From Ciborinia camelliae (lineage: Eukaryota > Ascomycota > Leotiomycetes > Helotiales > Sclerotiniaceae): 64,000 bases of DNA. A program made the translations under genes and the position numbers. The stretch is taken from assembly GCA_025890175.1 (NCBI GenBank), contig JANPYM010000004.1, forward strand, positions 548,007 through 612,006, written 5' to 3'. Under the pieces are notes generated by a model, which ran no database searches, was not told where the DNA came from, and worked only from the letters and a program-made list of their open reading frames with translations. Position 1 is the first letter of the stretch. Each line of letters starts with the position of its first letter. Of the stretch, positions 21,443-32,671 are shown piece by piece.

Positions 21443-24400
21443 CTAAGACTCATCGTCATAGAATTGATCCTCGTCGGAGTCACCTCCGTTTCCATGTCCA
21501 TTACCCATGGTGAATCCACCTCCACCAAGCAGATCTTCATCACCCTCAGCCGCACGGCCAAAGTCCAAACCTCCCATGTACTCGTCCTTAATGGTTACTT
21601 CGTCATCCTCGCCCTCATCATCGCTTTCATTGTAATTCTTTATGCCATTCTTGGCAGCGCGTCCGGGGGTGTTAGGTTTCTTCTCGACTCTCCCACCCTT
21701 GACCTTATTCAAGGCCTCCTTCTTAATGAGGGAGCCCTTCTTGCTTGGTGTGACCATTTCGATATCCGAATCATCATCTTCGTTAGCTTCTTCGCTGCTT
21801 GCAGCAGTCTTCTTGGCAGATTTCTTGGAAGGGGTACGAGGAGCACGCTTCTTGGGTGTACCTAGGACTTTGTTAGTATTTGCGGGCGGGGTGCTGAGAT
21901 CCCAAGAGGGTTCTTTGCGCATTCTATTTTATCGTCAGTTTTTTGTTTCAATGTTAAAGGAAGAGGAAGTAAAGACATACCTTTCGAATCGAGTGGAGAT
22001 AGCCTTACCTGTTGTACCATCGCCATATTTCTCAGCGGTGGCTGGGAGATGTTAGCATGATATTCCTGGAAGTGATGAGTGGTAGCGATGGATGGAATGA
22101 CAATAAGAAATATAAATCGATCTTTAGAATGAGGGGAGAGGGGTAATTGCATGGTCCATTCTTAGCGATAGCCTTAATGGGTCGAAAGACATGTTGTAAG
22201 GCGTATGCGGTGGTACCATCATCCAACCAAGTTGCCATTGCTGCAAGGTAATTAATATCTGGTCTCATCTGAAAAGCAAAGGAAATGTGGTAGTGTAAAT
22301 GAGGAAAATGTTTGATATGACGGGGGGGATTCTCGCATTTGCCACCGATATTGAGGGTTTGTGGATCAATGCCAGCTTTATAAGCTTCGCGCTGGCGACG
22401 GGCATTCTTTTTGAAATCTCTGAATTGGAATTCTATTCCGCCTTTTGTAGAGTCCTTGCCGAACATGTTGGAGATTTCTAGATGAGTCATTAATTGGTGT
22501 TCTTGTTAATGAAGGAAATCGCAAATGAAAGGAAATGCTGATATGAAAAGATCCTATCAGAGCACACTTGCCCCGATGACCATCGCGAGCTCTGCGTTGG
22601 CCCTTAGCATTGACATCAACGTTGAAGTCTTTGGGATCACTTCCGTTGGCCACCGCATTTTGTTGGATCTTAGCACCAGCTCTGATCCAGCGAAATTGCC
22701 AGGCAAGTGAGGCTGCGTCTGCGTCTGAACCAAAGTGCTTCGCCATTTCTGTTGACCAACATCAATATCAAGAGAAAATTAATTATGGGGTGTCAGGGTG
22801 TGTGCAAGTGTATGCGCGCAGAAGGAAAAACCGCTTAAAAGTTCATTATGACCATTGTAATTGAATGTGATATCCTTGCAGTCCTGGACCGCAGCTCTCG
22901 CATTGCGAATCTGTTCGACATTCTTCTTGATCGACGTGGCAAACTGGAACTCCAATCCACCGACAGTGGCATCTGAGCCAAAATACTGTTGGGTTTCTGG
23001 AATAAGATCAACATGTACTCAATATGAGTGTAGGTATGTAAGGGATTGCAAAAGAAAATATATCAAAAATTGTAAAACATGGTAGAACTTCTGACCAGTC
23101 TTGGCAGTAATGGGTTTAACACCAACGCCTTTAACAATATCGACCGTGGAGGGATTTTTGCCTGCTGCCAGCATGGTCTTTTGACGTCTGGCGATAACCT
23201 TATAACGGGTATCAAACTGGAATCTAAGACCATTGACTGTGCTATCCCCCATGAGTTTGTCCATCTCTGTTACTGATCAGTCATGGTTTCATGTGGTGGC
23301 GATTTAGATGTGCTATGTGATGTGATGTTTGAAGGAAACGTGTAGTAGACAGAGCTTCTGACCACTTCTGCTTTTCTTGGAGGGCATGAAATTTTCTATG
23401 TCAACATCCTTGGGATCTTGACCAGCTGCACGCATTTTGGTTTGAAGACTGCCAAGAACCTTAATACGCTTGCTGATTTGTTGTTTAATGGCTTCCGTGG
23501 AAACATCTGATCCCATAATTGCCACGATCTCTGGTAGTTAATTTATCAGTGCTGTTCAAACGCGATAAAAAGTATATGTGTAATATATGTGCTGTGATGA
23601 AGTGCTTTCAAAAATTGTAGAATAGATGTGGATAACTTCTAACCACCTTTGGGTTCAGCTAAGCCTAGCTTATCAAGGCTGATATCCTTTGAATCTTCAC
23701 CTCTTGCAAGCATAGACATTTGACGACTGCCAAGAACCTTGACAGTGCGGTGAAAATGATGCTTAAGAGATGAAACAGTAGTGTCCGATCCCATGATTCT
23801 AGCAGTTTCTAGTAGTGTTGTTATCAGCGGAGTTCAAACTTAATGAGACCCCATCATGTGAAATGAAAGCGTGGGAACTGTAAGTAAAGTATTTTCAAAA
23901 CTGCTGACCACCTTTTGGGCTGACCAATACATCCTTTGGACCTCTACCGGCCTTAACCAAAACGGTTTGACGGCGAGAGAAAGAGGTCTGATGCTTGCAT
24001 GATACTGCATCTCGACAGCTACAGCAGTGACATCTGAGCCCATGTACTTGGCAACCTCTGGAAATAATATCAATTTTGTTCAAACATAAGGAAAATGGGC
24101 TTAGTGCTATATGCATTTGTGATGATGACCTGTAAAACATAGACAGAAGTTCCTGACCAGCCTTGTAGCGACGGTTACCCAAGTCTGTCAAATCGACATT
24201 CTTGCAGTCTTGACCGGCATCACGCATGGCGAGCAAGCGCTCAGCAAGGGGCTTGAATGTTTCTCGGTATTGGGACTGGATATGACTAGCTGGAGTTTCT
24301 GATCCCATGAGCTGAGAGAGTTCTAGAGCGAATTAGTGCAGGTAAATGGAATAAACATGTGCTGTTCTAATGCAAAAAGTGAAAGACGAGAATAAACATC

Positions 24401-25090
24401 AACTTATTACCACCCTTCTTGCTCTTGCAGGCAGCAAGACCATTTGTATCACCAACGTTAATGCTGATGGGATCTTTTCCACTGGCAATGGCAGTATTGA
24501 TTAATGTAGCGTCAGACTTCAGACGTCTAAATCTGTTCTCGAGTGCAGAGACCGTACAATCTCCGCCAAATCGAGGACTGATTTCTATAAGAAAATTAAT
24601 ACAGAATCGAGAAACACTGCATGCGAAAAATGCATGGTGCTGTAACGGCAAAAGATGAAGAACAATGCTTGTGCTCCGCGATGATACCTTTCTTAACCTT
24701 CACATCATCTTCGAGTGTGATAGTGGATGGGTTAATTCCGGCTTCGACAGCTTTTCGAAGTTGTTCGGAATTTCGTTGTATTCCTCGCATGCGGCTCCAA
24801 ATCTGGTGGTAATTGGACTCATCTCCGTAGTACTTGGATGTTACTGGCAAAATCAGGGACCAAAGAAGAAAAGAAATAAATTTGTAGAGTGATTGAGATC
24901 GAGAAGACCATAAATTGAGGAAGTGGATAGAGATGAAATTTGCTCACTAACCAGTATAATCTAATTTTAGACCCGGGTGGGCAGCGACGATTGCGGAGAG
25001 GAGTCGGACTATCACCAATTCAGTATGGTTCAAGGAAAGTGATCAACGGATAGATATACCGGTTGCTTCGTATGTCTTCCAATTAGGCAT
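21443..25090 (-). CDS. Multi-exon protein made of about twelve tandem ~50-residue modules
   Basis: I do not recognise a named gene. Reconstructed exons, 5' to 3': 25060-25090, 24952-25008, 24688-24843, 24411-24584, 24158-24322, 23909-24057, 23644-23808, 23363-23530, 23096-23266, 22853-22996, 22572-22748, 22346-22477, 22151-22240, 21981-22041, 21443-21923. This gives about 772 residues. The N-terminus (MPNWKTYEATVRLL, SAIVAAHPGLKLDYT) looks like the first helices of a short fungal helical domain. Each later module starts with an aromatic/Met-Gly-acidic motif (FGSD, MGSD, YGDG), then an amphipathic helix with Q-[FY]-R, then G-x-D-P-K. All introns up to the last are phase 1; the last is phase 2. 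The C-terminal exon is basic (TPKKRAPRTPSKKSAKK), then acidic and Gly-rich. I infer a nuclear, possibly chromatin-binding protein. Exon 6 is one base short of a multiple of three. Confidence 0.75.
22151..24843 (-). repeat. Exon-by-exon duplicated module array
   Basis: Eleven successive exons (24688-24843 down to 22151-22240) each encode one diverged copy of the same module, and each is entered and left in phase 1. A partial twelfth copy is on 21981-22041. Intron starts are also related: GTCAGGA, GTCAGCA, GTTAGAA, GTCAGAA and GTCAGAA follow five consecutive exons. Exon and adjoining intron were therefore probably copied together. The exons reading MGSD form a more similar subgroup than the flanking FGSD, FGGD and YGDE copies, suggesting later expansion in the middle of the array. 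Confidence 0.8.
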
Positions 25091-27019
25091 CTTTGCGGTA
25101 TTGAAAGTTGCTGTGGGAGTAGATAAATCAGTATGACTGTTTAACTTTGGATAGTTGTCGAGTTGGATGTGAAGTTGTAGTGATGGTGAGTAGAAGTTAA
25201 AAGAGTTGGAAGAGGAAGAGGACGTGGAGGTGAGAGAAAGAAAGTGGCGATGATAAAAGAGATCGATAGTGGGTGAAAAATAGTGAATTTTGATTGTGTT
25301 CAGGTAAAGGTGAAATAGATCGAGAGATCCAAACAGCGGATTTCGCGACAATTGTGAGGGGAATGTATTTGTCAAGATTGACAAGAATAGAATATTGATG
25401 GGAAAGAATGTTCGAAGGTATAATGGGTTATATGGAGGGAAGGTTGTATCTTACTTTCTTTGGTGTAGGTAGTATGAGTGTGACTTGTGCAGCTTCGACG
25501 AGGTCGATCTGAAAACCCAAGTCAGTATCAATATCTCCAAGGTTCAATACTTGAAGAAATGCAAATGAGAGTAAAAGGAATACTTACAATCTTCAAGAAT
25601 AGTATGCGATAGATGAAAATAGACCTCTTGTTAATCAAGTTCTGGTCGAAGTTGGTGAAAGCTGTAAAAAGGTTGTTGAGGTTGTGGGGGAGAAGAAGGA
25701 TCTGTGAAAATGAGTTGAGGTTAGGACCTTAAATAAGTGAATTATCAACAGCTAAAAGTACCAGCGGGAAGAAAGAGCGTTAATGGGAAAATCAAGTTTG
25801 GGTAAATCTTCGAATCCTGCAAGTCTAATGTTTTACTCTGAAAGGGCTCAAAGCATTCAACGTTAGGGATCTACTCTGTGCAGGTTATAATACAACGAAT
25901 AACAGATATTTTCTATTAGGGCAAGTTTTTAATTTATTCTATAAAATGGATCATTTATTCTTCACGCAGATTGAACAATTAGCAAGAATAGTTATGATTA
26001 TCTGATGTTTTTGCTATATCAGAAATACTTCAAATATATCTGATTCTTTACACTTTTCACAAGATATTCACAATAAAACACTTTTACAAGCCAATAACCT
26101 TGTACTCGCATGGATAAGAACCAGCTAGATTCTTAATATAAATGCCTGCTTTTGCTTTTTTCGTTTGTTGCTTTTCCGGATAACTGCATATCTAATTTAG
26201 GTAACTTGTCATATTTCCACTGTTGCTGATCACGCTACCCCGCAACCATTATCTCAAAAATAAATAAAAGCTTGCTTCAACTATTAGACAATTGTAGCAT
26301 TATATTGTAAATTGTAAAGACAAAAGTGCTAGGGAAAGAATTCAAAATTCCGGAAGGGTTTGATGCATTATTTAATGCTGACAAGCTGTAAACTATACGC
26401 ACCAAATAACAAAAATTAAAGAAAATAGCGAAACCAAGATGAGAAATAGATTGAACAATTTTGATTATTTTGAAAAGATGAAAGGCGGGAATAACAAAAT
26501 AATGATTGCAAGCCTATCCAGATGAGCAGTGGCTATCGTCCAATCACTTTTTCGAAGTACCGGCAAACAGCAGATGCAGACATGATATACAGCTTCGAAC
26601 TCGTGCTGCTTGAAATAGCAGTAAAAGAAACACTCGCCATAGATAACATATGATAGTAAAGCCACAAAGCTACGCTAATTCTTTCTAACCATTGATTTCG
26701 TCGTGCTTAGATAGGTATTATACATACAGTACCACCCAAAGTCCCTGCACTTCAGAGAACTTGGTTTACTCAGTTAAAGCTCCCACAGCGCCTACCCATT
26801 GATATTGAAGGGGGGAGGGTAGTTCGGCGCCTACGAAAGTCATAGCTGTGTCTTTAATTTGGAGGTATGATGGAACGTTCCAGTTTTCTTCAAAAACCGA
26901 AATGAGAGATTTGATTGAGGTAGAGCGTTGTGTAAAATGCTTTGGGTGCACTAGAGTGGACTCGATAAGCTTGACGTTTTGATATTAGCGATGGACAGAC
27001 AAGGCAGCATGCCCTACGC
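25091..27019. other. Intergenic, promoter and probable 5' UTR of the modular gene
   Basis: About 1.9 kb. The stretch 25100-25700 has several GTAAGT/AG-like pairs on the minus strand and a CT-rich character, consistent with a spliced 5' leader. The rest (about 25860-26500) is AT-rich with no gene seen. Confidence 0.5.
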
Positions 27020-28640
27020 TCATTCAATAATCGAAGTCCTCTTCCGCGCAGCTTGTTTTAATTTCTCACATTCCATCTTCATGGCCGCAATCGCATTTCT
27101 GGCACACATTGAAGCATCCCAGTTTCCCTCTCTCCGGGGCACAATATCTAGAAGCACTTTTATGGCTTCCTTCCGGGTAGAGATCGCCCCAAATCTCGCC
27201 GTTGCTGTCAATGCTGGTACAATACCAGCATAGAATACAAACCCCTTTTCAAAACTTGGGTGTGCAACGACTATCTTGCAAATTTTCAAGACCTCTTCAA
27301 AGCTTGGTCGATAGAAATGAGCAGGGGTATGGGGAAAGAAAGCTGAATGGAAGCTGTTCCGTGTTGTTAAGAAGTGCACTCTCAATGTACAGATACTTAA
27401 AAAGTCGGAATCTTCTTTCGTGATCCGCTTGGCCAATGGTTCGAAAGCAACCTGCCATTGATCAAGTTTGTTTAAGATATTCTTGAACTCAACCGTTGCT
27501 GGAGACCAATCGAGCATTCGCTTGTTCCACATTACCGAATCCTCCATATCTTCTCCGGTAACTTGCTCCCCTCGGATAAATGTTGCTGTGCTCAGAAGAA
27601 AGCCGACGACTTGTCTACATATTGTCGTTAAGATGCAACCCGCATCATCAATGCTTGTAAACATCACTGGAACGGGACTAGGAATATACATTCGAGTTCC
27701 ATATAGAATATCTTGTGCTTGAGATATTGTGGGATCGATCGCAGAAACCAAGCCAATGTGCGTACTATGAAACGCGACAAAAATGACATCTTCAATGACA
27801 TCCGGGGCTGGTGACATGGTTCGATCCGTTATCTGACGGTTCTCGCGATCTTTCATCCACTCTTGAAGTAAATTCGCCGCGCTTTGAATCTGAGTCACCG
27901 CCGACATTTGATTTCCATGAAAATTTTCGAAGGAAAATATGAGAAGTGTGGCAATCAAAGTCATACGAATAGGTACGAGTTTTTTCATTCCTCCGAGAGC
28001 TTTGCCATATTCTTGTACGGCAAATCTGTAATCATCGTTCATTGTCATAATCTGACCTTGTTTTCGTGCTTTCATTACCCTACTGAGAGCCCCAATCGCA
28101 CAAACAGCTTGAAGAAGACAAGGTTCCTGATGGCATGCTTGAAGAATGACTCTGTTCCACAATTCAGAAAAGAATCCACCGAACACCTGAGTCGTAACAT
28201 CACTACAGAAAAATCGAAAGTACTGGAAATGTTTAGGGCTTTCGAATTCAATATCAGAAATGCCCCTTATAGGTTCATGGCTAAGAAGTTGTTTTCCAAG
28301 TTGTTGTCCAACATTTTTAGGTCGAATGTTTCTCCTTGCTACGAGAGCTTCTTTCAGAGATTCACGTGTTAAATAACCACATTTTTGAGAAGTTCCCTTG
28401 TAGAATATTTTACAGCGATAACATTCCGGCTTCGCTTCATCACATTTGATTCGTCGAGCTCTAGTTTCAATCAGTATCTGGGGGAAAAGAATATAGATTC
28501 GTCGGTGAGGCAGACTTGCATGTTGTACAGCCCGAGTGAACCTTCGGTAATCCTTTTCTCTTTTGCAGTCGGATCGGTATTTGTTCTCCTGTACCAATAT
28601 TTCGTTTTATCTGTGGTGGTGGTGCTATGATCAAAAACAT
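27020..28640 (-). CDS. Zn2Cys6 (zinc cluster) transcription factor
   Basis: Fungal-specific transcription factor. Two exons, 28516-28640 and 27020-28460, give 521 residues. The 55-bp intron (GTCTGC...CTAG) interrupts the zinc cluster. Exon 1 supplies HSGCTTC and exon 2 supplies RRIKCDEAKPECYRCK. Joined, they give CxxC-x6-C-x6-C-CxxC spacing with a final cysteine in QKCGYL. The last gap is ten residues, longer than the usual six to eight. Basic residues precede the first cysteine (RLQKRKGLPKVHSG). The rest, about 450 residues, resembles the fungal-specific regulatory region (FQYFRFFCSDV, LLQAVCAIGALSR) and ends with a charged helix. The target genes are unknown. It lies about 12 kb from the PKS locus, so regulation of that cluster is only a possibility. 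Confidence 0.85.
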
Positions 28641-29741
28641 TTCGCCAGGAATTTTTGGGGGGAGCGTTCAAGATGATCGCAAAGACATCAAGATTCAGGC
28701 AGGGCAGAATGCTCAAATGTAACATGTCTCTAATGACCGAACCAACCGAGTATCCAGCTGATTCTCTGCACAATGCACATGCATTGACCCTTGTCACTTA
28801 TTTCTGAGCAGATTGGCTTCAATGAGACTGTGGGTCATCAGGAGGTTCAGGAATGATAATGCGGCGTAGCAAGAACTGTCATTTTTTAAGGAGTATGTCG
28901 ATCCGGGAAGACGATCCGGCAGTAGATACTGGGCACATAATTGTAGAAGGTTGATGGAGCGCCAAAAGTTTCGGGCCTGGGACGTAGAAATGCTCTGGGA
29001 CATAGTTCTGGCCCAGATCCAAGATTCGATTTGTTTAAATACGGTTACAAGTTACTACACGGGAAGAGAAAAGAAAAAAATTCAAATTTGAACTTTAGAA
29101 TTTGTGGTGAGGTTGATATTTGTGGAGGTAAAAGAGGAGCCAGCCGCTGTACTAGTATCTCGAGTATTCCCGGGAAGCGGAGAACCCCTCCAAGTAGGCT
29201 AAATTGGTGAAATGTGGGGATCATTGCGAGGGAGTACCTAGGTAGCTACTGTATCGTACCGGTACTGTAGGTATCTCAATGACCATTCTCAATCAAGCGT
29301 CCTAGAGTCATCGGCGGGAGGCTGGGTAATATCAAAAGCTGCAGAGCTTTTAAGACCTGAATTAGCCCCTATTTTGTTTCCCCGCCACCAAGACTATTTA
29401 AAACCCCTCGGCCCCGGAGCGCCATCAATATTCTTGATCGTATAAAAATTGCTCTCATTTCGACCAGTTGAAGAGTGTTGAATATCCCGAAAAATTGAAT
29501 GTTGGACGGTGCTATCCAAATTTTCGAAGAAGCAATTCGATGTTCAGCAGAAGCCTGAATACTAACTTGCTATTTCAAGGGCAAATGATCACGAAGACAA
29601 TCCGTGGATCAAACAGTTATTACATTTTTGCAATCTTTGTGGATTGAACTGGAGGATAAGAAGATCAGTCGTATTTGTTTCGGCCATTGAATATTATCAC
29701 GGGCTTTGGGAGCAAAACGTTGAACAACAACCGACCGGAAA
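28641..29741. other. Intergenic
   Basis: Promoter side of the zinc-cluster gene. No supported gene. Confidence 0.5.
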
Positions 29742-30263
29742 ATGGAAATTGGCACACACGGAAATGGACCCCACGTCTGTGTGACAGAGCAGGCTATTCC
29801 AAAAGAAATACAAAAAGCTCAGTCTGCACCAGATGAATCAGGATCAAGTGACTACTGGGCCATCAGCGTCGGCGACCGGTCTGCTTCCCAAGAACGATAA
29901 TGTGGAGGTTTGGGCCAATGCATAACATACAAAAATTCCAGGTCTTTATATGGAGGAGATGCTGTTTACCAATCAGGGACATTTGGGTTTTGATGAAGAT
30001 ATGTTGCATCGCGAAATTAAAGTGCCGGAATCGAGGATGAGGAAGTAGCGGAGGAAGGGAAAGACGACGCAAATCCAAGAACACGATGGGCTGGCGGTTA
30101 TTGGTGCCACTTCCGTGGAGATGGCCGAGAAATCCAGTGGACGAGGTTTAAGCATGAACAGCGAGAGTTCATCCAGCAAACCTGTATTCTAAACTTTGAG
30201 GAGTATAATCATATTTTTGATAATGCTTACACGCAGGTGGAGACCTTTCAATTCTCTATTTAG
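29742..30263 (+). pseudogene. Probable decayed hypothetical gene
   Basis: Protein-like sequence is scattered over different frames. The ATG at 29742 opens a 52-codon ORF (MEIGTHGNGPHVCVTEQA, ending near SDYWAISVGDRS). A second frame reads LLPKNDNVEVWANA just after it. A third piece near 29953-30050 contains YGGDAVYQSGTFG and then, in another frame, DEDMLHREIKVPESRMRK. A final stretch at about 30015-30263 reads DDANPRTRWAGGYWCHFRG and IQWTRFKHEQREF up to TAG. The stops and frame changes have no convincing splice sites between them, so I favour a frameshifted relic. An unusual intron pattern is the alternative. I do not recognise the family. Confidence 0.4.
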
Positions 30264-31131
30264 CAATAGGCTTCTGGATCAATCTCAATAGTGATGAGCC
30301 CGTGATGTGTCAGCCGCATAAATGAGGAATAAATATACACCGACTGGATCTCAGCTATATAATCAAAGGATCTTGCTGGCGCTCTCCGAGAAAAGCCCTT
30401 TATATGGAACAATGATCAATATCAAGATGCAGTGGTACCAATAGTTATAGAAATAAAGTTCGGTACTCTCTGTAATCAAAATAGGTTGGTATTTGTTGGA
30501 ACAATGGTATCTCAGAGATATGGTGGTGCATCATGAATTGCCAAAATTACATAAGCGTAATTGCTCAATGTTACACTTCATTTTTGGAGTTTTGATCCTT
30601 TCTCATATAGACATGCGAATCATGAGAATAACAACCTGAGTTATCATATAAGACATCTCGCCATCATCATCAGTTGCTCCCCCAAAATCATTATGCCAAT
30701 AAGCCAAGGTATTCAAACCCTGAAGTGATAAGAGCGGCTGAATGTCACACAAGATGCCTACCCACGCCGCCCCGCGTTTGGGGGAGATTAAGGGTCTAAA
30801 AAAATCTACCGATTAAGAACCATTCTATCACGCAATACGAAAGACGATGGAAGGATTCTAGAATCCTACCCAGGCTGCAGAATTCTACCAATGTGGTTCA
30901 AGAAAAGGGCATAACACATAATGACGCTAAGGCTTTGCAACGCTGAAGAATGTGGAAATGAAGGTGACGATCCTGCCCGACGTGAAGCTGATCGTCGAGA
31001 AAATTGAGGATATAAAGATCCAGGAATGTAGCATCGTCATACTCCTCATCTTCATCTTCCTATTTGGCATCCCATCTTTCATTCTCCTATTTTCTCTCCA
31101 TATTTTTTTCAACAGTTCGAAATTTCCAATC
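30264..31131. other. Intergenic, promoter of the GH25 gene
   Basis: About 870 bp with a pyrimidine-rich stretch (about 31045-31130) directly before the ATG, a common feature of fungal promoters and leaders. No gene seen. Confidence 0.55.
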
Positions 31132-32243
31132 ATGTCTCTTTCCAAGATTTTTATTGCCTTCACAAGCATCATTGCTATGGCTTCCAGCAACCCCCTGGTT
31201 CCTAGAGCATCAACTGCTTGCTCGACATCCAGTGGTCCTGGTTTCTGTCAGAGCACTTCTAGTTCTTGTTCGGGCGGAAAGTATATAGCTGGTGCTTGTC
31301 CCGGCGGAACGGACAATCAATGTTGCGTAGCAAAATGTTCCAGTGGAAAGGGTGTATGCCAAGCAACATCCGTAGCATGCTCTGGTGGCTCCTTCAGCTC
31401 TGGCCTTTGCCCCGGACCTGCTGACATACAAGTATGATCTTCCCAAAACTTCAATGTTCTATGTTCTCATCCCCAATAGTGCTGCATTAAAAGTGGCAGC
31501 GGTACCAGTGCCGGTTCTCTGGGCATCGATATATCCCAACTCGGGACCAAGGCTTTCTTTGAGTGCGCCAAGAAAACCAAAGACGTAGTAGCTATCCGTG
31601 GCTACCAACAAGCATGCGGGACAGGTGGTCAAGTTGACAAAAATTTCGTAGCCTCCTACACAAATGCCAAAGACGCCGGTTTCACCCACATCGACTCCTA
31701 CATCTTCCCCTGCAGCGGCACACCCACCGGTTCCGAACCAAAATGTAAGAGCGTCGATACGCAAATGGCCGAATATCTCAAAGTGATCTCCGACAACAAA
31801 ATGGACATCACAACCCTCTGGCTCGACCTCGAGCCCACTTCCGCCTCCAGTTCCCCCTGTAATGCGTGGAATCTAGGTGCTGCAGCGAACGAGAAATTGG
31901 CCAAGGAATGGGTTGCAGCGATGAAAGCTACAGGATTGAAATGGGGAATCTATGCTAATGGAAATCAATGGAGCGGAATGTTTGCGAGTAGGAGCACGGA
32001 TATTGGGAGTGATTTACCTTTGTGGGCTGTGCAGCAAGATTATAAAGAGGGCGTGAATACGGTGGATACCTTTATGGGGGGTTGGACGAAGGCAGTTGCT
32101 AAGCAGTATAGTCTTGGTTCGTATACCTTGGATTTTCCTCCCCTTTTGTTGTCTTGTTTGTGGGTTTCCTGATACAGTAACTGATCTGTGTAATAGATAC
32201 TGAACTCTGTGGTCTCGGTGTGGATTTGGACTCTTTTTTGTAA
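31132..32243 (+). CDS. Secreted GH25-family lysozyme-type hydrolase with N-terminal Cys modules
   Basis: Muramidase-fold enzyme predicted to hydrolyse peptidoglycan or related polymers outside the cell. Exons 31132-31431, 31480-32116 and 32197-32243 give 327 residues. Introns are GTATGA...CAATAG (phase 0) and GTTCGT...AATAG (phase 1). A signal peptide covers about residues 1-20 (MSLSKIFIAFTSIIAMASS). Residues about 27-104 hold two similar cysteine modules, each with a CQ(S/A)TS start, SCSGG or ACSGG, and a CC end. The GH25 domain follows from Asp117 in LGIDIS, with acidic motif LWLDLEP and KWGIYANGNQW. It ends ELCGLGVDLDSFL. A bacterial substrate is plausible for a fungus competing with bacteria. 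The Cys modules may bind a polymer, but that is inference. Confidence 0.88.
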
Positions 32244-32671
32244 ATGTTTGATGCGATTTGAGAGTATTGGATCAGTTGCAGTAGATGATGATATGAAACT
32301 ATTCAGCGGGTTTCCTGTATTTTTGTATTAGTTTCAACAACTTCCTTGCCCTTGTCACACATTAGCCTCAACTTATTACCATATTTGTGAGCGAGGGCGA
32401 GTGTGTATATTCCGGCATTTGATATTGCCACGCAATATTGGCATACACAATTGGAGTCACCACATTACGAGCATTGAAACTTTGAGCAAAACTCAGAACT
32501 GACCATGTAAATTTAACCACTGCCTTGCCCTTCTCGCCAGTGTACTTATACATAAAAACGCCAAGGGTATTCCGGAATCCAACGCCACCATGCCATCGCC
32601 CATTTTCATGAAGTCATATCATCATATCTGAAAGTACCATCTATCTATCAATTGATCACCCTCCATATTGT
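32244..32671. other. Intergenic, convergent 3' flanks
   Basis: About 430 bp between convergent stop codons. No feature found. Confidence 0.6.
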
